This document shows positions 55,110 through 64,000 of a DNA stretch of 64,000 nucleotides, piece after piece (positions within the stretch are counted from its first letter, which is position 1; every line of letters starts with the position of its first letter). The translations under genes were made by a program, and so were the position numbers. Below the pieces are notes generated by a model. It made no database searches and was not told where the DNA came from. It saw only the letters and a program-made list of their open reading frames with translations. Source of the stretch: Oegoconia quadripuncta (taxonomy: Eukaryota > Arthropoda > Insecta > Lepidoptera > Autostichidae); assembly GCA_949316235.1 (NCBI GenBank), contig OX438751.1:23341885-23405884 (forward strand), given 5' to 3'.

Positions 55110-55240
55110 TAAGAAAGCTCAAGGTTACCCAACTAGCTATGGAAAGGGCGGTGCTCGACGTTTCACTACTGAGGAAATGTTAAGATCGAAAGTCGCTGAC
55201 TAGACACAGTAAGTTGGAATGGCAGTGGACAAGCCCGTAG
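55110..55240 (+). mobile_element. LINE fragment, RTE-like
   Basis: LKVTQLAMERAVLDVSLLRK, then after a stop DRKSLTRHSKLEWQWTSP. This is the segment just before the C-terminal motifs of the 42391-42745 copy. Decayed. Confidence 0.65.
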
Positions 55241-55274
55241 CTTAAAGCAATAAGGATCTGCAGTCAGACCACCT

Positions 55275-55400
55275 AACACAATTGCTTTGGGAATTGCTAT
55301 CGTTTATGACGTCAATGCAATGTCCGTCCTTGTCATATCGTAACGCAATGACAAGGACAGATAGTGCATTGCTATTGCTATAGCTTTGACTTAGGCGGTA
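55275..55400. mobile_element. Small palindromic element
   Basis: 'caatgcaatgtccgtccttg' TCAT (55315-55338) pairs with 'atgacaaggacagatagtgc' ATTG (55348-55371) around a 9-nt loop. Outer parts ('attgctatcg', 'gctattgctatag') extend the symmetry with gaps. Looks like a tiny MITE. Confidence 0.5.
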
Positions 55401-55404
55401 GAGC

Positions 55405-58400
55405 CCTTGGAATACAGACCACGTACCAACAGCGCTACGGTCTGCGATTTACATATACCGGATGAGTTTTTTTACCGTAAGGAAAAAAATAAGGCTTATT
55501 AGGTAAGTGAAATATAAGGTATTGGCATTGGTAGTTTAATTTATTTTTTTACATAAGCAAAAAAAGGTTTTTACAAAATTAGTGACTATCTGAGTGTGAA
55601 ACACGCTAGGTGAACTTCGACCAGCTCCCAAAAAATATAAAATTGTATTAGTTGTATACTTTTTATTAAAAAAATCTATTTTCAGTAGATTAAAATCATG
55701 TATCTTACGTTGAAATAAATGCTTGAAGTGTGAACTTACTAGTACAGACGAGTAATAAAACAAAAAAATGATAATTTTTAATCAATTTAATTACACATTA
55801 CGTACCATATTCTTTAATCGAAAGAGATAAATCTCTTCGTTACATCCAACATCACTTTACAACATTTCTCTCATTTACAAATATACTTATACATTTTCCG
55901 CATAATTTACAAATACTTATATTAAAAAATGTTTGTTAGGAAAATTAAAAAAAATCTAAGTCTTTAACCAAAACGATAAAATGAGATTTTTAGTTATGGC
56001 AACACATAAATGCAACATTATGGCTTGTACTTGAATGGAAATTTTTGAAAAAACCGAAAATATTATTTTTTTGACTGCATTAATCGAAATCATCAAAGCT
56101 CTACGAACATGAGAAAAAAAAATTAAATAGTCCTACTTCGTATTACTTAAGTAATTCTAATACATTTTTACAATGACACAGAATCTAAGCGATATGCTCA
56201 GATAAAAATCTTACGGCTATATTTACAAAATTCAAAAAATATCTATATCAAGATAACATCGTTGTGGATTAATTTTGGACTTCTTGGAATCCATATTGAA
56301 TATTACTGTGCAAGACATCGAAGAAATTAGAGGTAGGTTTATTTAGGTGTCTCAGATATATGCCCTGTTTGCGAATTGCTACTAATGCATATGCTAATGC
56401 ATAAGTATATTATTTAGTAGGTGTATGCAGAACGGTAAGCCGTCAAAGCTCCATCCTGCTCAAAATCACGTGCCTATCTATATAAGTCTATACCGCTCAT
56501 TTTTCTCGCGCACGTAAAAACACGGGTATATCCTTTTTATTCCGAAAGTAAAGTACATTTTGAAAATGTAAAACATATAATCACGGACGAAGATCGTATT
56601 TGGTTATTTACTCAAAAATTTATGATTCTACACAAAGTATTTACGTAAAGTCAGCCGTTTAATTGTACTTTCAGACGTAACTTCGTATTCATTTTCTATC
56701 GAGAAAATTTCAAGTAATCGTAATTTTGACACATATGATCACTAGCATGGGTCCTGTATTTATACAAAGGCTTACGCACTGTCGATAAAATGGGGCTAGT
56801 CTTAAGCCACGTGAAGTCTAATCGCCCCTTAAGTGTTGTCAACCATTTTGGAGTAGGTACACTAGGTCGCCCAGCGACATTCACACTTCCAATAAAAGCA
56901 AGTCTCGCCGCATTCATATTGTAGTGTGTGTCATCCCCCCTCTCCTCGTGTACGTAGCGCTAAGCGTAATGTATTGTTGGCAGTTAAAATACATCGTCAC
57001 GAGATATTGGTTTAATTACTCTCACCAAGTCCCAACACCTCATGGCGAACTTGCACATCAAGGGCATGGGGTCCTGGTGCTCAGTCTTTTCCGTGAAATG
57101 TCGGAGCGCCCGAAATCGAATGATGGAAAGTCCGATTTGCTTTGTCCATAGATTTTTAGGAACTACCGGACTTGGTACAGTTTTTTTGTATTTTTTTATT
57201 TATTTGAATTTATTTAATGTTTTGCAACTTTTTTACTGTCAATTAAACATTTAATCAAAACTAATATACAAACCATAACAATTTTTATAATTTAAAAACG
57301 TTGAAAGAGGTGATTTGTTTTTATTTTTAAGCGTCGTAAAAATCTTGATGGTCTCTCTTTTTTGGGCACAATAATATCCAATATTATAGTATCTACTAAA
57401 CTTATTAAATAATTAATTTATTTCACTATTTACAAAATTCAATATCGATACAGTGCGTCAGTAAAAATAGGATAATAATAGATTCTTAAACGAGGGACGA
57501 AAGCGATTCATTTCACACTACGTGTTTTGGTTTTAACGCATAAGTAAAGCTAGTGTGATAACAATAGTTTTCACTTCTCATCTAGACTACGAGGAAAGTA
57601 ATTAAAAATCAAATATTTGGTAAAAGAAAATTTCTTGCTCTCCGTTTTCAAGACGCTTTCATGTTTGACAATTGCCAGTACAAAGTATAGATTTATTAAA
57701 TATATTTTTCAGGATTATAGTAAAAATATAAAGATATTACATTGTCAACTACTTATAAAGGTTTTTGCTTGAGTATAAGTCACAAACTAGATTCGATTTT
57801 TAAAATGACTTTTCTCCCTAGGAAAGCAAAGTGCTACTTTCATTCGAGGTCTTGCGGAAGCAATGGCCTAGTTTCATAGTAGTAGAGATGAAAAATGATG
57901 TATTCCGGAATTATAGAATAATTCCTCTTGCGTCTCCAATCGCATGCAAAATATAATTGTCTAAATTAGAATGAAGATACATTCACACAAGTTAAAGATA
58001 TCGTCATACACACACTTTTACTCACAGAAACTGACCCACTGCACGTAAATTGGAATGTTTTTCTAAATTTTAACAAGACGTTTATATTTTCTTAAAAACT
58101 AGAAGAGGAAAATAAAAAAAGGAACTTTGGAAAAGTCACGAACCAACGTGACTATAAAAAAATAAACACTTCTCCATCTAAAGAAAATACTGAAATCAGC
58201 GGACCTCTAAATTAACAAGTCTTATATAAAGCAGAAAAATAACATCAAACGAAGTACCCGATAATTTTTAATTTACAACTTTGGATAATAAAAAGACATA
58301 ATATAGTAGTAGCCTTGTTGTACCTATCTTCGTCCCGCTCTGATATTCTTTCCCGAACCAACACTTAGAGCTTTTACAAACGGCGCAAGATTGCAGTCTA

Positions 58401-58815
58401 TCTCTATAAGTACTTCGGTCATAAGGTCGTATACACACCGAACCGTGTATCGCCTTAAAAAGATCTAAATAAACAATGATTCTGCTGCTCGGTGCAAAGA
58501 TATAAGTCAAGTCAAGGTGCAAATGAAAGAATACCAAAGTTAATAAAACAAGCGTAATCATAGCTAACAAAAGAATTCACAACGGCTCAATTTCAAACAA
58601 TATCATTTGGCTCGCAGAAATAAATAACAATTACAAGAAATATCAATCGGTATTTGTTGTTTCATGTTTACAAGAGACGACGAAACGATTTGTATTTCAC
58701 GTCAAAATTAAGCCAAAAATTATTCACTGGGAAACAGTAGTTTACAAAACTGGGGGTCTACTCTCTGACAAAAATAGCATCGGACGGCTTTAACTTCGGA
58801 CTTTTTCTTTTGCTT
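55405..58815. other. 3.4-kb repeat-poor stretch downstream of the Sox exon
   Basis: No SINE, LINE or MITE that I can recognise, in contrast to the preceding 55 kb. Open frames here are short and have no recognisable domain. On the minus strand this lies 1.4-4.8 kb past the Sox stop codon. It could hold a long 3' UTR, an enhancer or simply unique DNA. Confidence 0.45.
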
Positions 58816-58818
58816 GGA

Positions 58819-58953
58819 ATGTCAGGGATAAGATAGCCAGTCCCCCAAATGTGTTGGCGTTTCCGTGTCAGTACGCTTCCACCTTCGACCTCATCTTCAC
58901 TTAACATCAGGTGTGATTGAGATCAAGTACAAACCCGTTGTATAAAAAAAAAA
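58819..58953 (+). mobile_element. SINE family S3, 3' end
   Basis: 'agataagatagccagtcccc', 'cagtacgcttccaccttcga' and 'aagtacaaacccgttgtata' plus poly-A. 5'-truncated; antisense to the Sox gene. Confidence 0.8.
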
Positions 58954-59019
58954 GAATCCTTTATTTACACATCTTCAGACATTTCTTGCGTCCCGTACTA
59001 ACTTGTGATGTCTAAATAT

Positions 59020-59712
59020 ACAGGGTGAATTTGAATTCGTGTAGTTCTGATTAATTGGTGACTCCATTCCTGATGACGAACAACTTTTCCCAAGGAACCA
59101 TAGTCGAATTCGATCAAAACATATAGTAAACCATACTGAAATCACCTTTCGTATGAAAGTCCAACTATTTTAGGTTGGTGACTCCACTCACGAACAACTT
59201 TTCGACTTGGAACCATAGATGAATTCAGGCCAAAATTATTGGACATCCATACTAGGTGGTTTCTGAATCAAATCAAATCAAATCAAATCAAAAATATTTT
59301 ATTACGTAAGTTATAAGAATAACATTTGCAATCATCATGATATAAAATTATCGCTCATTCACTAGGCAGTCTCTCCAGAGAAGAACGAGCAAGAAACTCA
59401 GGGGTTGCTCTTTTTAAATAAGTCAATACAAATACAATTTGAAATAATTGTAAAATTTATGATTCGACAAAGAAATGTAAGAATAAAATATACTGGATAT
59501 TGCCGAGCGGTTCATGTCCACGCATTCTTATTATCCAGATAGTCATAAATTTTATAATATCCTTCGACTATTAGAGTTAGAATGGTTTACTTTGTAAGGG
59601 TAATCGAAAATTTATTGATCGAATTCTACTACGGTTCCTTGTGGTAAGTTGTTCGTAATCAGGAGTAGCGTCACCAGTAAACAGGAATTACACGAATTAA
59701 CTTTCACCCTGT
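59020..59712. mobile_element. ACAGGGTG-type MITE (TIR >80 bp) with internal insert
   Basis: Left end ACAGGGTGAATTTGAATTCG; right end 'cgaattaactttcaccctgt', both next to TA. Arms share 'tggtgac', 'cgaacaactt' and 'ggaacc'. The left arm is partly duplicated (59165-59260). A LINE family D end lies inside. Single arms of this family occur at 28960, 30470 and 36648. The TA flanks suggest a Tc1/mariner-like origin. Confidence 0.7.
59265..59575 (-). mobile_element. LINE family D, 3' end inside the MITE
   Basis: (ATCAA)n at the left (the 3' tail on minus), UTR 'gaagaacgagcaagaaactc', then coding DYLDNKNAW and YYKI on minus ('ccagatagtcataaatttta'). 5'-truncated. Confidence 0.75.
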
Positions 59713-59714
59713 AT

Positions 59715-60255
59715 ACAAAAAAAGTAAAATATTGGCGATTGGTTTATAATTGACACAGCAAACTGTACAAGAAAAAGGGCGAAGTTACGGCCGTTCGAAG
59801 CTATTTTCGTTAGAAAGTAGACCTCCAGTTTTAAAAACAAAATCTGCGTGTTTCTGAAAACGAATAATTAGGTTTCTTATTAACAGGTGCAACTATTGCG
59901 GCAAACAATCAATGTGTTTCCGAAACAGTTTCCGTTCTGGGGCGGCGAGGAGGAAGCGAAATATCAGTTTCGCGACAGGTATTTACGAATGTTTTAGTAC
60001 GCCGAGTAATACAAGTTTTTGAAAATTTTGATATATTTATAGTGATGACAGCTAAATCCTCAGAAACTTAGTTTCCTGAAACATTTTCCTGATGTTTCTA
60101 ACAGCATTCACCAGTGAATACGTGGCTTTAAATTGTCATGAAATTGCTGTGCTCACCACGACCGCTTGCAGCGCTTAAGCTCTTTACCGCTCATAGCCTC
60201 AAAATCAAACTTCTGAACAATCTATAACAAATCAACAAGACCACTAAACATCTGG
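59715..60255 (-). other. Proximal 3' UTR candidate of the Sox gene
   Basis: Directly follows the Sox stop codon on the minus strand. Unique in this window, with one GC-richer part (59935-59975, 'tccgttctggggcggcgagg'). No AATAAA on the minus strand is obvious close to the stop, so the transcript end is unknown. Confidence 0.4.
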
Positions 60256-60708
60256 TCAGAATATAACAGTTAGCGGCCTTCTAAACTCTGTACCGCCTTG
60301 TGTACCCTGCGTGTACTGACCAGGATATTGGGGCATCAGTATACTTGATGACCCTTGATAATACGGCAGCGATGGAGACGGGTTCGAACCTGATGATGAA
60401 CTGCCTTCAGCCCTCTCTTGATTCTTCACCGCCATGTCTGGAGATTCAGCTGATGATCGCGGTGATAGGCTTGATGGAGCTGAATTGACAGCTGAAGTCA
60501 AACCAGCCATGGCTGCAGCTGAAGCCTCTGAATACATTTTGCTGATATCCATTGGATACGATCGTTGTTGCTGTTGGTCCATGTACATGTAGGCTTTGGA
60601 TAGAGCAGCTGAGTCGAGGTACCCTCGAGATGGATCAGGGTACATGCCGTAGCTCCTGTACTTTTCGGCTTCGATCGAATATTTTGACATATCCATGGTG
60701 GAGCCGAC
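60256..60708 (-). CDS. SoxB-type transcription factor, terminal coding exon
   Basis: The exon encodes the last 150 residues of a Sox-family protein and ends in TGA. An acceptor (GATTGTTCCAG|GTC) sits at 60709, so the exon starts in phase 0 with V-G-S-T-M-D-M. No HMG box is present; in Sox proteins that DNA-binding domain precedes this part and must lie on an exon beyond 64 kb. Seen here: a tyrosine-rich start (EAEKYRSYGMYPDPS), YMYMDQQQQRSYPMD, an Ala-rich patch, and Ser/Pro-rich stretches typical of transactivation domains. The terminus RRPLTVIF resembles the RRPVPVLY end that I recall for Drosophila Dichaete, hence SoxB. SoxNeuro or Sox21b-like is possible; I cannot decide. The role would be HMG-box gene regulation in the nucleus, often in neural development. 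The frame extends upstream of the acceptor to an ATG at 60801, but that part reads as intron. Confidence 0.75.
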   Translation of the reverse strand, partial: VGSTMDMSKYSIEAEKYRSYGMYPDPSRGYLDSAALSKAYMYMDQQQQRSYPMDISKMYSEASAAAMAGLTSAVNSAPSSLSPRSSAESPDMAVKNQERAEGSSSSGSNPSPSLPYYQGSSSILMPQYPGQYTQGTQGGTEFRRPLTVIF

Positions 60709-63700
60709 CTGGAACAATCGACAATCATTATAGATTTTCGTATAGCATCGTGTGAGGATAATCAACAATAGTGTTCTTATTCTAACGACTCTCCATGACA
60801 CAAAATGTTATATTATTCAAGAACATTCAACTTGATATCATAATAAGATAAGCTATGATCAAACCTCCACGTTCATTGAATACTGAACATAGGTTTATGA
60901 ACCAAACGACAGCGGCCACTACCAAAATGGCCACTGTACACGATGCGTGAAGGTTTGACCACAACTATAAATCACATAGAAATCCGTACGAATCAAAACA
61001 TTGTCAAATCAACACTTTCACCAATTAATTTGTAAAGCCGATTACATTTTTAGATTCTATATAAAAATCACAAAAATACAATAATTCAAAAGGCTTATAA
61101 GTCACTGAAAATTGAATAAGTTAAGTGTACATAAGGCTAAGATGTTATTTTAATAAAGTAAACCTTATTCATATGAGATTGGACTTGAAAGTATAATGAA
61201 ATGGTTATACCCGTGAAAACGTAATATAGTATTGTATTTCACACGCTCAGCCACACAAATCAAACTCGACAAAGGACTCGAATAATACCTTGAATTTTAA
61301 ATTTTTTAATGAAGTGAGCCGTACACAATATTGTGAGGAAAATATCGCCTGGCGATACACACGGACAGACTAACTAGCTAGCAAAATGAGAAATATTCTT
61401 GAAACTTGAAAAAATTAATTGTACGTCAAGAATTTCTTAAGATGTTTGATAATCTCTGGAAAAACTGCACAATAGTATAAGTTAGTAATTTATTATCTAT
61501 ATTATTTTTACATTATAGAAACACAATCTCAGGATTCCAAAGCAATATTGAATGCAAATGTTTACCAACTTCGACAAACACCAATCGACAGATCCGATAT
61601 CAAGAACTTCTTAAATTTACGAGTGCTTCTTGAATTAAATGTCTTACGTAAATACCGTAAATATATTTCTAATGGATGATTACCTCATAGTATATTCGTA
61701 TCGTGGTACTGGTTATTAAACCATATCATAGGAAAATGTGTTATAAATAAAACTGAAAAATGCAATGATGAACTGAACGATTTAAAAATTGATCACTTAT
61801 CCCGGATATATTTACTGTACGATAAACTTTAATGCAATTTGAAATATAACATATTTTTCCTGAAGCGCTCTTAAATATGATAGACACTATACTGGCATGG
61901 ATGAATGTGGCTGACGAGAGTGAAATTTTGTGACAAAATGGATACCCTATCTTGATTAGCTGGTTTGTGCGAGACCGATATAAAGCGTACCGCGGGAGTA
62001 ACTCAGGACCTACTCATATCACCCGTTGCATGCTAGATTAAAATTAAAAAATATTGGAAGGGTAAACGGAATCTTTCTGTAGACGCTTGGATCTTTGCTC
62101 GGCATTCGCAACACAAGTGTGTGACATACGTTAGCGCATAACATACGAGCCCTGGTCACAGCTAGCACGCTAAATCAGGATTAGTCCGACAACGCGACAT
62201 CAACTATAAGGTTTATGGCCGCCCTTACAGCTCGACGATATTTTATTACGCCTGAGTTACAACGAGACTCTTTGAAATTTGTTGTCTTTTTAGCATTTTT
62301 ATAGACGGGACTGTTCGAAGGTACACCATCCGTTTCTATTCTTTCATCGGTATAGCAAGGCACTCATTCATTGGTTGCCAGTTTGACAGTGTATAATTGC
62401 AGTGCTAACAAGTTCTACCATGTTCAATGTCAATGCAATATAATAATATATATATATAAAGTTCATTACAGTTTCAGTTACTTTATTGTGTATTTATCCT
62501 GGGCAATGGCCATATTTGTAACAATAACCTTCAAAAGGATTGCTGATCTCCTAGCGTCTAAATTTCGTTGCTCCAATTTTTTAGGAACAGAAGACCAATT
62601 TAGAGACGAGATGCTTACATCTAGCAGTAGACTTGTTGATGTTTATTACTTTAAATAGGAAGTATTAGTTTGCTACTAATAATTTTTTAACATAATATTC
62701 TTTGTACAATAAAGAATGCAACAATGTTTAATTTCATAAGGTCATACTAAAGATTTGGGTATCTAACTCATCCATAGGTTGAATTTCTTTCGCCGATTAC
62801 TAATATTTTAAAAATTGCAACGCATCCGCAACTGATTTCACGCCGCATTAGTACATACCGTCCCACTAATACATCGTCTAGCTAGACAGATTAACCATAA
62901 ACAGCCAATACCACGCGCACCGAAGATAAATCATCTATCACAATAATCGAATCCGAAAATCACAATGGTTCGTTAAAGCCGATCGCTTTCGTTACCTGTC
63001 CACGCGAAAATGCCCAATCACCATTTTTAATACTACCTGGTAAAACGCAAGCGGTGTTGCCATACGTGTTAATACTTAATACACCCGTTCAATGGTAGCT
63101 GATTATATTGTTTCCTACCAAGTTTAGGGTCCGATTCGATACGTTAATCGAAAAAAACGCATTTTCATCCGATAGTTCGGGGTCTATTAAGGTGGCACAA
63201 TGGTACTGATGGATCGGATCTATCGAGGGGAATGTCTGGACGTACGCCTCTGGCTACCAGACTTTCGCTTGGTTTAATTAAATAAGATTTTTCGAAAGCG
63301 AAAGTTGATCATCGATAACTACTATTGTCTGTGTCATGGATTCAATTAGTTGATTGAATTTAATGATAATCGTGTTTGGGTAGTGGGTTTAAATGCTTTT
63401 AGATTGGCCATTCAGAAGCTGGTTTCGTAATGGCGGATAAAGGTCGAAATAATGAGAATTCATTTTGTTTTATCACTGGTTCTGCACCTTGGATCAATAA
63501 GGTTATTTTGTAGTTGACAGTTGAGAAATGATTGCTTGGTTTCTTTACATTGTGGAGTTTTTGAACAATAAAAATTTTTACCTTCCGTATTTTTGGCAAC
63601 ATGCCATCTTTAATCATTTGTTTGGATAATGCCCGTACCATTGGAATATTCCTTAAAAATTTTATGATACCTAACATCAAAGACTATATCTGTCTAATGT

Positions 63701-64000
63701 TGACGACATATTTACAATTACGTTGAAAAAGGTTAACTGCAGTGTTAATTTCTGTCACTATTATATCGTGTTATTTTGTTACAATACAGTTTTTTATTGT
63801 TTGCTATTGTTATATTCTTCATTGCTGAAAGTATTATCAATAAAGCTTACATTGACAAGGATCTATCTAAATTATCATGTATGCACACTATAATTATACT
63901 TGTAAATTTTATTGTAATTCATGGTACCATCACAACAATAATTACGTCATCAATTTAAACAAATCTATGGCAAGCCCGAACTATTCCCCTCATAAAATCC
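60709..64000 (-). other. Presumed Sox intron, repeat-poor
   Basis: From the splice acceptor to the window edge I see no HMG-box codons, SINE head or LINE motif on either strand. Open frames at 62371-62658 (+) and 63399-63680 (-) have no recognisable domain. The stretch 62930-63260 is richer in CG-containing words ('gccgatcgctttcg') and may hold regulatory sequence. Confidence 0.45.

Noticed and set aside
60709..60801. Upstream extension of the Sox frame to an ATG at 60801
   Set aside because: A good splice acceptor lies at 60709 and the extension (MSWRVVRIRTLLLI and on) does not look like Sox protein.
63399..63680. 93-codon frame on the Sox strand
   Set aside because: No HMG box or other recognisable domain, AT-rich composition, and no supported splice sites.

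Overview
The window looks like AT-rich insect nuclear DNA, most probably from a moth or butterfly. Pointers are a spliced SoxB-type terminal exon, a nuclear tRNA-Arg gene, dense tRNA-derived SINEs, short Helitron-like elements of the kind common in Lepidoptera (Lep1-like), PIF/Harbinger-like and mariner-like MITEs, and many 5'-truncated LINE ends. No bacterial operon, ribosome binding site, CRISPR array or viral genome is visible. Family names come from recognising sequence features, not from a database search.

Layout. From 1 to about 55.4 kb the window is gene-poor and filled with old, often nested mobile elements. Three SINE families recur, called S1, S2 and S3 here by their tRNA-like heads. 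At least seven kinds of LINE 3' end are present. Several MITEs have clear inverted repeats. The only secure gene in this part is tRNA-Arg(TCG) at 18593-18665 on the minus strand. Weaker gene-like signals are an exon-like segment inside a 171-bp tandem duplication (19390-19730) and a possible promoter plus first coding exon (45360-45697).

From about 55.4 to 64 kb the texture changes. The last coding exon of a Sox-family transcription factor lies on the minus strand at 60256-60708. It has a splice acceptor and ends in RRPLTVIF. Its 3' side (55.4-58.8 kb) and the presumed intron upstream (60.7-64 kb) hold almost no recognisable repeats, apart from one SINE and one composite MITE between 58.8 and 59.7 kb. 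The HMG-box exon is not in the window and should lie beyond 64 kb.

The best material for a second look is structural. (1) A 653-bp foldback element at 46618-47270 has arms that carry a degenerate 16-bp periodic GCGCGAAA array. (2) Harbinger-like MITE insertions can be dated against uninterrupted paralogous repeats in the same window. (3) A 137-bp unit is tandemly triplicated across a Helitron 5' end. (4) There is a compact 62-nt hairpin at 8841-8902. I see no evidence for a multi-gene novel system.
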